64,000 bases of DNA. Origin: Quillaja saponaria (taxonomy: Eukaryota; Streptophyta; Magnoliopsida; Fabales; Quillajaceae). A program made the translations under genes and the position numbers. Location of the stretch: the NCBI GenBank assembly GCA_029379385.1, contig CM055618.1:15725071-15789070 (forward strand). The letters run 5' to 3'. Under the pieces are notes generated by a model. That model was not told the origin of the DNA. It made no database searches and saw nothing but the letters and a program-made list of their open reading frames with translations. Of the stretch, positions 1 to 12,900 are shown in pieces (position 1 is the first letter of the stretch; every line of letters starts with the position of its first letter).

Positions 1-1000
1 CTAAGATTCTGAAGTGGCTTCTGAGATAATACACATTTCATATCAAATCTTAACAGCCGACAGTTTAAATGCTTATTTATGTCACCTGGTTCATTCAGTT
101 CAACATGGACCTTCTGTCCTGACAAAATCCATACAACTAGAAACCAAAAAGAACATTATGTATTTAGGAGGGAGGGAGTTAAACATGAAAGCCAACGAAC
201 AACAGAGAGGAAAGTAAATCAGGAAAATTGTAAAAAGGACTTCATTTCCCAATCAATTAGTCCTTTCCTTTTGCTTCAGGGACACGTACAGATCCCAAAT
301 CCACCTGTTTTGATAGTGCACATGTTCGTCTCAAAAAAAAAAAAAAAGAAAAAAAAAAGATAATTATTTCTTTCACGAGCTTTATCCCCATATCATGGTT
401 GCAATCAGATATTGAAATTGGAAGTAAACAAATGTTCCCTCTCTGCAAGTTTCAGTTACCAAACAAAAAAATGGACACAGAAGCCATCCAGTTCATGCTG
501 CACTGCCTAGAAAAATTGGAGATCAAAGGAAAAACACTGCACCGCTAAATCCATTACCCAAATTTAAGTTTAGGCTATGAAAAGACAGCTCTCAATTTAC
601 CAAGTATAAGATATCACCTGGATGTATATGTCAGCAAGGGCAATCCATGAGCTAAAATCACACTTAACAGATTCATCAAACATGAAAAGGGAACTGTAGC
701 AAGAAATGAAGTTGACAAACATAACATCAAGGTAAGTCCAAGAATGACCTAAATATAAAAAGAAGAATGCATCACCATAACTCAGGAAAAAGGAGTCTTC
801 AGAAACCAAACTTCTCAGACAAAAGCACACCACAAATATACATTTATGTATATACACACACATACACATTATATGTATGTATATATAAAACCAGTGATCC
901 ACAAATACCTCCTCAGCCCTCCCATTCGACTACAAAGCAGTTCTTCTCAACACATTATTTACTTACCGGTACTTAAGTCACTTGAGTCCCACATTGATGG
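1..1000 (-). other. Unassigned left flank; possible minus-strand spliced transcript
   Basis: No gene is recognised here. On the minus strand several segments look like exons. One is flanked by a pyrimidine-rich AG near position 752 and a donor near 618 (CAG|GTGATA) and encodes a 44-residue stretch starting GHSWTYLDVM. A shorter one at about 92-142 lies between TTTCTAG and CAG|GTGACA and can read VWILSGQKVHVELNEP. A strong donor (ACCG|GTAAGT) lies near 968. The frames could not be joined into one protein and no family was recognised. They may be 5' exons of a gene running off the left edge, exons of a non-coding RNA, or chance. Plus-strand ORFs here contain homopolymer-encoded lysine runs and are not credible. 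Confidence 0.22.
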
Positions 1001-1164
1001 GGTTTAAAAAAGTCAGACAAGCTTCTTATCCTTACAAAGGGCTCCTCCAACTTTGATACATGTAGGCTAGCCCGCTGTAGTAAGCATTTGTCCAATTCTG
1101 TGCAACCAGTACAAAAGTTAGACATATGGACCTGCTGCAAGTTTCTTGAAATATGTGATCATTA

Positions 1165-1281
1165 AGCATTAAGCATTAGCTGAATCACAAATATGTGATC
1201 ATTAAGTCCATGATTGATGGCTCTACATTAAGCATTAGCTGAATCACAAATATGTGATCATTAAGTCCATGATTGATGGCA
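1165..1281. repeat. Two-copy direct tandem repeat, period 59 bp
   Basis: A unit containing the core attagctgaatcacaaatat and ending in catgattgatggc occurs twice head to tail, with the shared core starting near 1172 and again near 1231. A third partial copy (the gtgatcattaagcatt part) precedes it from about 1151. The copies are almost identical, so the duplication is recent. No coding potential was seen. Confidence 0.85.
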
Positions 1282-2539
1282 AATTTACCCTGAACTTTCC
1301 AATCTGTGCATTAGATTGAGGTTTGTTGGTGTGATCCCGTAACTGTGAGCTAATATGAAAACCATCTCGGGTTGCCCAAAAGTACTTTGCCTTTTTACAA
1401 AAGGAATATTTGCCATTTTGTTGTCCAGTGTAATTTTAGGCTTGTGCATTGAGAAATTTGAGGGACGCTCAAATTTGGAGCTTTTGGTCCAATGCAATGC
1501 ACTCGAGTATTTTTTATCCCCAAAAAAACCCTTCTTTTGTAATATATCCACACTATCTCCTTACCCTACAATATTATTTAGTTATAAATTAGTCAAAACT
1601 ATTAGGGATTTTTTTTGTATCAATCAATGTTATACTCATGTATTATGCATGTATTGGGATAATTAATTATGTTAAAATATTAAAATTTAGTAAATAATGT
1701 AAATTAATTTAATACAGTTTTTTTAAGTTTAAAAAGGAATTTCAAAGACAAACACTTGCTTAATGCAAACACTATGTATGCCTCTTCTGGTAACTTTCAC
1801 AGTCCAAAACACTTCCACAGTCAGTTTCTAAACAGAGTTTTCAATCTCACAGCATTTTCTCAAATAAAGTGCCAAACTCATTCACAAGTCACAACCCAAA
1901 GCTCAAAGTATTTTTGCCTCAGTACTTTCTGAAACACACCTTTGGCTAAAATTCTTCACCAAAGGTATGCCAAACTAGGCTTGGGTGGTCTAGCTCTAAA
2001 CCACATTATCCTAATACAAAATTTAATCTTGTGGCACAGAACTTAATCCACCAATGCAAACATTTCTTAGGAATCAGAAAATAAAAGAGCCAAACAGAAC
2101 AAAGGGAAATAACTAAATCACCACAGCAAAGAAAAAAAAAAGGCCAAAAGATGGGAAAAAAAAAAAAAACCCAAAAAGAACTTTAAAAAAAACTAGAAGC
2201 TTGCCATGTCAAAAGATGGATAGACAAAGTCCCAGCTAAACAAAGATTCTCCAAGCAAAAAAAAAAAAAGGTAATTCTTCAACATAGTAAAAGTACGAAG
2301 GAAAAGAAAAGGGAAAAGGAAGATATGTCAGAGGAGTCAGAATAGAAAAAACAAACAAACAACGAAGAAAATCAGAACAGATGGTAGAGCAGAAGAGTAT
2401 CCAAAAGTAAGGTTATCGGGTCAAAGATGCATGCGTTACTAATCACAGCATGATCCAAAACAATCAAAACTTGCTTGTATCAACGGTTGTCTGCCAAGTG
2501 ACAAAAGTGGCAGAATCATAAAATCGATAAAAGCTTAAA
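1282..2539. other. Intergenic and probable 3'UTR of the PPR gene
   Basis: No gene is supported. The part next to 2540 is A-rich on the plus strand (T-rich in the sense of the PPR gene) and probably contains the 3'UTR and polyadenylation region of the minus-strand PPR gene. The rest is AT-rich with several A-tracts around 2130-2270. Confidence 0.6.
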
Positions 2540-4036
2540 TTACACCATGACAAGAGATCTCCACCTTCTTGAAAGGCTATCATATCTGTCCCGTGAACTT
2601 CTACCCTCCTTATAGAAAGCATCCTTCAACTTCATCATAGTTGATTCATATATATTAATTCTTATCTCCAGCATGTCTTCAGCAATCCTTTTCAACTCTG
2701 ATAACCTACCTAAGTTACACAGCCCAACAAGCAAAGCATTTGCACTTTCATCGAGTGGCTTGACGTGATTCTCAACCATATAGCTCCAAATCTCAAGTGC
2801 TGTTTCGGGATCATCCCCATTAAACAGTATCATGATAGCTGCAGCACAATTGGAATGTGTTGGTGGCAACTCATTCTTGACCATCTCAACAAAGAACTTT
2901 CCCGTTTCACGGACCTTCTTAATCTTGATCAAACATTCAAAAATCATATTGTAAGTCAAAGAGTCAGGAAAAGCACCGTGAAAGGGCATCTTGTCCAGGA
3001 GCTGAAATGCATGATTGATCTCATTGTTGTTGCAGAGCAATTCAATCATAGCATTATACGTTATCAAGTTGGGCATCAATCCACTACCCACCATTGCATC
3101 CCACAATGGGATTGCATGGGCTGAATCCTTTTGTTTGAAAAGAATATCAAGAGCATTGGTAAAGAATTTCAAACCTGGAAAGCAGTTATGTTCCTTCATG
3201 ACTTTAAGAAACTTGACGGCCTCATTGGCCTGCAGCTCACGAACAAGAGTTGTCAAGAATGCATCATAAGCTGACATGTTCTTAGGACTCCAACCAACAC
3301 TAATCACCATCTCACCGAATGTATTCTTGGCTTTCGTGGCATTTCCTTCTTTCTCCCATCCTTCCAGTAGAATGGCAAATGTGTCCCCATCTGGAGGTAT
3401 CTTGCCTTTGATCATTTCAAAGAACTCCATTGCAGCCGAAGTTTGATTATCCACACGACATATTGCACTCAGCAGTGAATTTACTGCAACAACATCTTGC
3501 TGAATTCCGTACTTGTCCATCACATCAAAACTCATCACAGCCTCACTAAACCTACCGGCTGTGCAATAACTCCCAAAAACTGAGACAAATGTGGCCGTTG
3601 AAAGAATCCCCTCCTGCTTCATAGACCGAATGGAATCCCACATTGGTTCAAAAAGCTGGTTCTTACCGAGAAGATCAACCATCAAGTTCCACGCATACAC
3701 TGAATGCTTCTGCAACTGCCCAGCCCAACGGAAGAACTTCACAGCGGAATAAGGGTGGCTGTAGGAATATTTAAGAACTTCATGTACAACATCAAGAGAG
3801 GGGTGGATTCCGCTGGAAGAAAGTGCAGATTCCATATCATGGGGTGAAGCACGGGTAAGGATTTCACAGATGATTCTAGCAGTGGATGAAATATCCGTTG
3901 CTTCTAGGTGAGTAGGGAATTGATTGGATTGATGGGTTTTCCGAATTGGGGTTGAAATTTTTTGGGTTTGAGAAGGGATGGTTTTTTGTGGGTATTTGAA
4001 TTTGTTGCTGTTAGTGTTTTCCGCCATAGCCTCCAT
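2540..4036 (-). CDS. P-class pentatricopeptide repeat protein
   Basis: A single uninterrupted ORF of 498 residues. From about residue 105 it is built of degenerate 35-residue PPR helix pairs: segments such as VYAWNLMVDLLGKN, VVAVNSLLSAICR, PDGDTFAILLEGWEKEGN, LITYNAMIELLCNNN and DSLTYNMIFECLIK each begin a repeat. No C-terminal E or DYW domain follows, so it is P class. Such proteins bind organelle RNA and act in processing, stability or translation. The N-terminus (about 50 residues) is rich in S, T, N, K and Q, as expected of a mitochondrial or plastid presequence, though a second start (M4) is close behind. The lack of coding introns is usual for PPR genes. The plus-strand ORFs inside this span are shadows. 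The target RNA cannot be predicted with confidence. Confidence 0.93.
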   Translation of the reverse strand: MEAMAENTNSNKFKYPQKTIPSQTQKISTPIRKTHQSNQFPTHLEATDISSTARIICEILTRASPHDMESALSSSGIHPSLDVVHEVLKYSYSHPYSAVKFFRWAGQLQKHSVYAWNLMVDLLGKNQLFEPMWDSIRSMKQEGILSTATFVSVFGSYCTAGRFSEAVMSFDVMDKYGIQQDVVAVNSLLSAICRVDNQTSAAMEFFEMIKGKIPPDGDTFAILLEGWEKEGNATKAKNTFGEMVISVGWSPKNMSAYDAFLTTLVRELQANEAVKFLKVMKEHNCFPGLKFFTNALDILFKQKDSAHAIPLWDAMVGSGLMPNLITYNAMIELLCNNNEINHAFQLLDKMPFHGAFPDSLTYNMIFECLIKIKKVRETGKFFVEMVKNELPPTHSNCAAAIMILFNGDDPETALEIWSYMVENHVKPLDESANALLVGLCNLGRLSELKRIAEDMLEIRINIYESTMMKLKDAFYKEGRSSRDRYDSLSRRWRSLVMV

Positions 4037-4064
4037 ATCTTGTTTGGAAGGAGGCAGTAAAACC

Positions 4065-4241
4065 CTAGAATCAAGCTTGAGACTTGAATATTGATCGATG
4101 TTGTAAAATTAAAGCATTCATCGAAAAAAAACAAAGCTTTACAAATTTTAAATATGTAAAATACAAGATGATAGAATCCGGGCATTCAATAATTAAAACC
4201 CACAAAGAATTCAAATGTAAAATGTATGAGATAGAGATAAC
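4065..4241 (-). other. Probable 5'UTR intron of the PPR gene
   Basis: On the minus strand a donor (GACGAG|GTTATC, intron starting at 4241) is followed 177 nt later by a T-rich tract and an acceptor (TTGATTCTAG, ending at 4065). The acceptor lies 28 nt upstream of the PPR start codon. Splicing would remove an AT-rich leader segment and join a short GC-richer 5' exon (about 4242-4330) to the coding exon. This is inferred from splice signals and base composition only. Confidence 0.5.
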
Positions 4242-4330
4242 CTCGTCCGCAGTGTGAAGGAGGCTTCTGTGTTGCTCTTCTTGATGATTGATAACAACAA
4301 AAACTGATGGAGATTTCGCAGAGGTCTGAG

Positions 4331-5694
4331 AGAAAGAGACTTATGATCGGTAAGATAAGAATATATGCAAAAATACGTAGTTCTTGGCGCCGGCGGGGCT
4401 GTACACGGAACTCGAAAAATGGAAGGTCTAGATGGGTTATAGAATGAATGGGGCTTATAATTGCACTAATATGCCCAACTCTATCAACTCATTTGTTTTG
4501 CAAAAAAAAATAAAATTGAGTAAATTACTCAAACATATTATTTCTCCATATTTCTAAAGTACATACATAGCTCTTGTAAAGGCTATGAAATAGAACTTAT
4601 CAATCTAGCCCATAATTGCACTAATTTTTCATCACTTTTATTTTTTGTTTGATTAAAAATAAATTATCCATATCATACATAACATAGAAATTTTTTACTA
4701 CCACTATCTCCTCCAAGATTCAATCATAAATTTTCACTTGATTTTTCATTTAATCATGCAACAATATTGTTTATCAATTCTAAAGAGGTTGGCATAATAG
4801 TTATAAAGTATACTCCATTAATTGATTTTTTTTTTGTTTTAATCTATTTGAAATAGGTTGTGATAATAAATTTTTTATAAATTTTATATTAAGCAGATAA
4901 AAATGTAATTAACCAAGTTACGCTCTAATAGGTATAATCAAACTAATCAATCCTCAATTAAATTATGATTAATATAATATTTTATTATTCAAATTCCTTA
5001 TGTTAAAGTGATAGAAAGAAAATATATATGGTGAGGTTTTCAACATTTGTATCTAAAATTTTGATTTTAATAAACTTGTTTTGAGTTTGCGATTGTTATT
5101 TTTTACAAGTGCTTTCTACTAATTTGAATAATTGTCATTATAAAATCTCACAATTATTAAGCTGCATATCTTACTCAACTTGTGATAATTTTGCATATTT
5201 CCTATATATTTAAGGATTACTAATCATTACAATCACTAAAACATTTTTTTTTTCTTCATAAATTCAATTAAGATTAGAATCTTGGTCTTTTGGTTGAAAA
5301 TTCATTTCCAAACAGTTTACAATTGAAATTCAAGACCACCACCTATCACAGTCAAGGTAAATTGGAATCACCAAACTTATTATACATGTGGCCAAACTAA
5401 AATCATTACTCTAATTTTGTTGTTTTGCATGAAAATAGCTTTTTTCTTGTCTTGGATGAATAAAAGTGCACGTAATTGCTAGTTGGGACTACGCGTTGTA
5501 GAAAATCTATTTGCCGCGCTACTGTCACTGCAACTCTGCCAGATAGGCTCATGTTAGCGTTATTCGTGTGGCTGGTCTTGCTCTTTCGAGGACACGGTCG
5601 GACTAACTGAAATAGCCTCCTCTTCCCTACCCTTTTTCTTTTTCTCCGGAAACACTCACTGATTACTGCCAAAATCTTTCATTTTCGAGCAACC
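4331..5694. other. Intergenic region between divergent genes
   Basis: The PPR gene (-) and the UPF0114 gene (+) are divergent, so this 1.3 kb must hold both promoters. It is very AT-rich from 4500 to 5400. A GC-richer stretch at about 5450-5690 is likely the promoter and 5'UTR of the UPF0114 gene. No further gene is seen. Confidence 0.6.
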
Positions 5695-8600
5695 ATGGAA
5701 GTTTCTCGGTCATTGATAAGAACACCCATCAGAATAACATCCCATTCTTCACATTACATCCAAAAATATATTTTGGGTCCAAATGTGAAGTGGGTCTCTG
5801 AGTTTGGGTCACATAGTGTTAGATTTCCGGTAAACAAAGTCAGTTACTCTGGAGCTTCTGTTCCTTCATCTGCAGCAGTGAAATTTTCATCATCGGTTGC
5901 TGAATCAAATATTGGTTCCGACAGCACCGTGTTTCGTGAATCGACAGGGAAGATGGAAGCTATAGAGGAGTTAATTGAGAAGGTAAGACTAAAATAACAC
6001 TACTTTGCAATTTTCTTTGAGTGCTCGCTTTCTTGGTAGCTTATGTAATCATGGCCCATAGGTTGTGTACAACCATGTACAAAAAAAGCAGCCTTTCTAA
6101 TTTCCTGTCTTGGAGACTTGGAATCATTTCAATTATGGGTTTCTTCTTTTTGGTACTGATTTTCTTTTTGAATGTTTTATTGGACTTGACAGGGCATTTA
6201 CAGATGTCGGTTCATGACTATTCTGGGAGTTTTTGGGTCTTTAATTGGATCATTTTTATGTTTCATCAAGGTATGATTTTGGACTTTAATTTGCATATAT
6301 TTTTAATTAATTTTGTTGTAGTCCTGTCTTCATTTGTGCTTTGACCAAATTCTCCTATAATAAAATTACGAATATGTTACTGGAATTTACTATTTCATCA
6401 AATAATTCTGACTTCTCTGGTGTCATTCTCTATCGTTGTTCTTAAAAGGAGCAGGAGCAGCCATTACACCACAAAAGTCATTTTTCTGAAGTACCTCAGT
6501 TAACCTTAACATTTTCTTTAAACTCCACTAATTGTGAGTTGCTGTTTTGTAACTAGGGTTCTCTAAGTATTTTCTAAATATAAAAGTTCCTATCTAACTA
6601 AATAAAGCAACAGAAGTTTAGCCAAGGCAAGCTACATGCTAAAAATTTGCATGTGTATTATACAATATCTAGTATAATTTTCTAGAATACATTCGTCAGT
6701 ACACATATAATACAAAAAATTATATGGATATAGACTCTTTTTTTCTTTTTTTGGGGGGGGGGGGGGGGGGGGGGGGGGGGTGCGAGTGTGACATTTATTT
6801 AGAATCATCTCCTCAATTTTCTTCATATATTACACGAATATGATATCTAATACCTCTAGAAACAAAATAAAATTGTAATGATCTCCACTTAATTGTATTG
6901 ATTGCATGAGTTTTCAATTGATAATGCTATGTCTGAGATTTCTTTAGATGCATCTGTTTATGCTGTTAAACTTGACGTGCAGGGCTCCACATATGTTATG
7001 CAATCTTTCATGCAATACTTAGTAAATCGCAATAAAGTAATTATGTTGCTGGTTGAGGCCATAGGTGAGCTTTTATGAATTGCTGTAAATATTTGTGCTG
7101 CTGGGTTGTGCGTGTCCCCTATCTTAACTGTAGAATGATACATTATTCTATCTTATAATTATCTTAGATAATAATGATGCAAGTCCTTATCATTTTGGAA
7201 ATCAACCATAACTATGTAGAATGTTGATATAGAAGATTCTTAAATGAACTATTCTCTGTCTAATATAATTTGTATGTTTACTATATGTATTGGCATGCAT
7301 ATATAAGTTATCAATTTAGGTAGAACAGAAGATTTTTAGAAGATAAGATTCTTGTAATCCCTTACCTCAAGAAAAAGAAGGAAAAGAAATTCTTGTAATC
7401 TAGAGTTCTATTCACAATGTCAAGTTGTAGAAATCAATGCAACCAATCTATATACTCTGCTCTGGATGATTTCATTTTGATACTCTCTTAGACATTTATT
7501 TGTTACCATTATTGTTGTAATTGATGACAGTCTTCTGGAAGGAACAATACAAAGAATTGGGCTTGATCAGCACTACTATCTAATAGTGATCAATTGATTA
7601 TTTCAGAGTGAAGATGCACCATCTAGGATCAGCTTCATAATTACTTTTGAAAACAGTTTTCTAATTTCAGAGATCGAAATGCCTTTCAAAATCTAATTTC
7701 AGTTGATAATAATAAACTAGTATCAGTCAATACTATTGCCAACCATGCAACAAAGATGATCTGCTGTTTTCAGAATCTCAGTTGATATTATTGATTGCTT
7801 TTTTTTTTTTCTTTTTTTTTTTCAGATGATGTAAATAACAAAATAAAAATGAGGTGTTTCTGAAGCAGGACATAAAAAACCTCTAATAGCAACACATATC
7901 AAAATTTCATAGTATACTTGCGCAAACTATTGTGTCTTTGCTTATATTTACTGTCATTAAAAACTAAGAAAAAAGATATATAATTTTGGATATATATTAA
8001 CAACGTTATAATTTCATTTTGTATTAAAGAGTGAGGAGTATTTAAGGAAAGAGGACCATTGATCTTTCTTTTGTGATTTTTGAATTATTTTTTCATTTTG
8101 ATATCAATTTTTATAGTAATGGTCATAAAGTAATACAGCAACTATAAGATCAGTATGAACGATACTGGTTGGTGCCACTCAGTATGGTACCAAGAGTAAA
8201 AAAATACATGGTTTGGTGTCCTGCATTTCTTTGCTGCACAAGAATTGCTAGTTACTGTGTACACATGATTACTATGTCATTGACGTGTATAAATAAATTT
8301 GGTAAATCTTAATACAAACATCTACCTAGAGGAAGTTGGAGATGTGGAATAATATTGAGAGAATTTCCTTTCATCAAAGTTTGTTTCAGTTATTTTGTAG
8401 CTTGTTTTGGCATCCCTCATTGATCTCATAACCAGCTAATTGATCTTTGATGAAGCTAATAAATATTAACACTTTTTTCATTTTTGGCCACTAACCACTA
8501 CTTTCTTGTTCATCTAGATGTCTATCTTTTAGGAACAGTGATGCTGGTATTTGGAATGGGTCTCTATGAGCTCTTTGTCAGCAATCTTGACATTGCTTAC

Positions 8601-9951
8601 CCTCAGTCAGATGATAAAGCTTCATATGGATCAAATCTTTTTGGCTTATTCACTCTAAAGGTTAGCTTGTGGGTTCTCTTCTCAATTAACCTTTATTAGT
8701 GGATTTCAATGAACCTTATCTTTCTTGATGATTACGAGCGATTGTTTGTTGAAATACTTAAAGAAGACACTTTGTAGATATAGTTATAATGAAATTCTTG
8801 TGTTTCTTTTACCAAGAATTTGGCTCAGTCACTTTAGTAGTAGTAGCATTCTAGATGGGATCATTTCCTTTAAATAGCAGTGAAATGGGTTGAATGTTCT
8901 TTTGACTTATTCATGATGTTCAATCCCCCTCTTCAAAAGGAAAAAAAGAAATTACAATGTTTACTCGTAAGTGAATAGAATCCAAGTAGGAAAAAAAAAG
9001 AAAAAAATTATTGGATTGAACTAACCAAAATATACAATTAACTGTTGGTCTGTAGGAACATGTTTGTGATTGTAATCTGTGGTGAAAATACAGAAAAGTT
9101 GAAATAAGTATTTAGCTACCTGTAATATGACTGGGCAAAGTGTACGTAGAGCTGTGCAAGACAGGGAAGTTGGAACTGTGCTTGCTTACCGAAAAGAAAT
9201 AAAAAATGAAAGAAAACTCCAAAAGATTTGAAACTTCATTTGTAGAACTTTCCCTCAGATTGATATACCTTATACACCAGTTTGTAATACATTGGAAAAC
9301 AAAAGGGTTATAAAGTTATCACATCAGATAGAATTGGGGAATAATAGCTTCTGTAGGTTGCTGGACTGGGTGCATATGGAGCTTGTTGAAAGGAATTGTG
9401 ATGAGGCAACTGTTAAAGTGGTTTTCTTTACCTGGACGCCTACTCTGTATAAAAGTTGATGATGTTGTAAAGAGAACATAGGTTTGGCTTGTTAAAAATG
9501 AGTGTCAGACTCAATGTATCATTTCTAACTCGCTGCTTTATTCCAGTACTATAGAAGTTGATCTTTCCGGTTTCAAAGTCATGCCTGGTAGCTTATACTC
9601 CAAAGTAACATATTTCATGTACTAGGCATTCGAGCCTCATGTCTTTCTGAAACAAATTATTATGTAATTGTCCAAAAGGAAAATTTGGTTGTGCTATTTT
9701 ATGTTTGGTATTAATTATCTTTTTATCCCTTTCTTTTCCAGGAACGACCAAAATGGTTAGATATAAAAACTGTCAATGAGCTGAAAACCAAGCTGGGTCA
9801 TGTCATAGTGATGCTTCTTCTAATTGGATTGTTTGACAAGAGTAAGAAGGCCATCATAAACACTCCTGTGGATTTGCTATGCTTCTGTACTTCTGTCCTC
9901 CTTTCCTCTAGTTGCCTGTTTTTACTGTCTAAGCTGAATGAGTCGAAATGA
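5695..9951 (+). CDS. UPF0114 (YqhA-like) membrane protein, probably plastid
   Basis: Five exons join in frame: 5695-5982, 6193-6270, 6983-7064, 8518-8660 and 9742-9951, giving 266 residues. All introns are GT..AG and phases match (0, 0, 1, 0). Residues 1-80 are rich in S, T, R and V with few acids, typical of a chloroplast transit peptide. The mature part starts with IEELIEKVIxxCRFMT-like sequence (IEELIEKGIYRCRFMTILGV), followed by hydrophobic segments around residues 104-122, 139-150, 153-170 and 215-260. The motifs NRNKVIMLLVEAID, GLYELFVS and ELKTKLGHVIVMLLLIGLFDKS match the UPF0114 family, whose bacterial member is YqhA. The last segment is hydrophobic and the protein ends LNESK. The biochemical function is unknown. 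As I recall, Arabidopsis relatives are At4g19390 and At5g13720. ORFs inside the introns were discarded. Confidence 0.9.
6753..6780 (+). repeat. 28-nt poly-G run in UPF0114 intron 2
   Basis: An uninterrupted run of 28 G residues follows a T-rich tract inside the second intron. Long G homopolymers are rare in plant DNA and can form G-quadruplexes in the DNA and, being on the sense strand, in the pre-mRNA. The exact length is sensitive to sequencing error. Confidence 0.9.
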
Positions 9952-12900
9952 CATTTCTGTCCGTAGTAATACTTAGAGAAACTAAGGTCTGAATATATGG
10001 CATAAACAATTACATGTGCAACATATGAACTTCTGTATAGTAAAATGAGAAACATTTAATATGAAGTTTCACAGGCATCTCACTTCATATTTGTGGTGCT
10101 TATGGATTTACTTCTGAATTAGGTGCCCAGAAGTAGTTTTCTGGTTAAAGGTAGTGCACCGGTGTACTTTGGTACGCTGCCTATATATATTTGATACAGT
10201 GAAATTGTGAATTTTTGTCTGAACATGCTGCTTAGCTAAGTTTCTGTAGGTTACATTAATTAAACATGCCAGAAAATTCTTTCATGATATTTAACTTGAT
10301 CATTCTTTTTTATGCTTCTGCTCGAAAGTATTCACTCATCTCTATAACTTTCCTTGTTATGCTGGGGTCAGGTGGATATGTTCTGATCTTAATACTTCGA
10401 ACACATTACCATCTCTAGTTTACTTCTCTTTATTCCTGAATATCATCATTATTATTATTTTGGTAAGAGATTATCATTATTACTATGACAGTGAAGTGCA
10501 CTCCTTTTGTCTACAATTGGACTGCCATAACCATTTAGTAAGGACGATGTAATTTTGTGACATCTTGTGATTAAAGGCATATAATCTGTTACTCAGATCT
10601 AGTTGAGAACTTTGAGATAAAACCAATGGGTCTAGGGATACTTTGCAGATCTAGCCTGGGGGAGGGTTTGCACTAATTTAACAAGTAAGTACCAGAAAAC
10701 AGAGCAGTGACATCAGTAAAAGAAAAAGGAAACGGTAGAAGATGAGAAATATAGTGATCATATTCACAAAAGTAGTAGTAGTGTAGAACTAAGAAGATGC
10801 AATGCATCCAATAAATAAATTTTTTTTGTTTTTCTAACTTTTTTAACATGAACTTACAGTTTTCCCGTGATACACAAGTCAAAACTTGGGAACCAAAATT
10901 GATCATGCAAAAGACTACAGTTAAAAACATAAAAAGACCCAAAATTAAGCTGCTACAAATTCTTACTACCGGTGGGTTCCATTTATCATGATCTAAAGTA
11001 GATCCTGGACACTAGATGGTTAATCTACTTTAGTCTAGTTGAGACCAAGTCTTTATGTCAAAAAGGAAAAGAAAAAAAAAATGAAATAGGAACAAAAAAT
11101 GAATCAGGCTTTGTGCCTAGAAGAAATTTATATCTATTTTCTTTTGAACATATTAGGACTTAGGAGTCATTTAATGGATGTCATAGTTAAAAAATGGTGG
11201 AATGGTTAGAACTTAGAAGAGGTAGAAGGAGACTCGAAGTTAATGTGGAGAAGTTCTTGAAAAGGATACGATTACTATAAGCATCACCAAAAAATAATGC
11301 CTTAGTTGAGTTTAGTATAAATATTTGTCAAAATTGTTCCTAAGAATAGTATTATCGTACAAGGAATCTCAAGTATCTGACCTGGAATACTACTTTTAAT
11401 TTCCAAGTTGCTCTTTCCATGGACCAATCTATGATCACCTTTCATTTCTCTCTATTTGTCCTTTTCTTTGGTCATGAACCTCTGCATCATTAAGTTGACT
11501 CAAAGGTGTTTAGTATAGTAGTCTGAAATAATTAAGTTGGCCCAAAGAGATTAGGTGCTGGGACCAACGAAGCAACTAATAAATATTAAGGAGACCACCA
11601 ATGATATAAACTTCTTGATGCATAAATTTCTGCCTAGGAATATTTAAGCCACTTGTACATGCGTGCTCCCAGGTAGTGCCTCCTAATCTCATCATCAATA
11701 CATATTGAGATTTAGATCATCCATCATTACATGTAGACAAAAGTTGTGCTCCATTGTAAACAGTACATCTTTAGCTTTAGGTAGACTTGGATAATGGATA
11801 GTATTCAGAAAATCAGAAGTGACTTCTTTTAGAGTTTTTGTTCATTCTTCACATCTGGCATGATTCAGCTCAAGAATGTTTATCTTGTTAAATGGAAAAA
11901 AATGGACAAAAAGAAGCAAATAAGGAATCTGTTGCTAGTCTTATATTATTATATATGTAGCCTCTTTTTGAGTTGTGGTTGAATTATATCATCAAATTAT
12001 GCCACCTGCTGGGAGTTCTTGTTTTTGTACATCTGCTTATGTAATGCTTATAGTTATATGTGTATGTGAATGTGTCTCTGCACCAGCTGCCACCCACTAG
12101 CTGATTGACTAAACATTTCTGTCGCAAATGGAAAATGATTCAAGGTATCTTAAGATATCTCTTTGGCCCTTTAGTAATATTGAAGAAATTTTTTCCGTGT
12201 TCTTAGTGCTGTCGGGCTTAAAATGAGGATAAATTAAGAGTTCTGCAGTAGAGTCGTCACCCATCAGTAGATATTTTTATGTCTTTAGCACAACAATATT
12301 AAGATTATCTCAGTTTTCTTTAGTGACTTATCTTTATTCAACCTCTAGAATGCAAAACTTTTGCCCATGTATGCCCAGAAAGCTATCTTTTTTCTTGCTG
12401 AGAAACAAAGCCTTGTGGGTCACATACTACTCAAATATATAAAAGTCAAGTGGCATTTCACAGTACAATAAAAAGTCAAAAACAATGATAATTGTCGATA
12501 TTTATTTAGTATAAACGATTGAAGGAGATGAAAGGATTCACTGAATCTATAAATTGTAGAATACTCAGATGATGGAGTTTGTACAGGGTCAACTAGCATT
12601 AATTTTGGATCATGGATTTTCCTTGTAATGATGGACCAAGAAGTAGGGAAAAGTAGGAAGCGTCCAGTACCAAACTTCATGGGAGTCAACGTAAAAAAAA
12701 AAACTAGACACATAAACGGAAGAGAGTGGTTTAGATTTCAAATGGCAAAATTTTCACATAAGCTAAGGTTTAATGATCCATTCATTCCTAACTAAAGCTA
12801 GGCTTAATTTGGATGCATCTATTATTAGAGAGGTGTTGGGGATGAGAGAAGCTTCAATTATTCAGAGGAAAATTAGTAAGACTCCATTTTGAACATTTGA

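Noticed and set aside
2765..3269. Plus-strand ORFs of 119 and 84 codons inside the PPR gene
   Set aside because: They are antisense to a well-supported PPR coding sequence, and their peptides show no family features.
6021..6344. 107-codon plus-strand ORF
   Set aside because: It overlaps UPF0114 exon 2 in another frame and reads through both its splice sites; hydrophobicity comes from T-rich intron DNA.
12420..12713. 97-codon minus-strand ORF in intergenic DNA
   Set aside because: No domain or homology is recognised, codon content is that of AT-rich DNA, and no splice or promoter support was seen.
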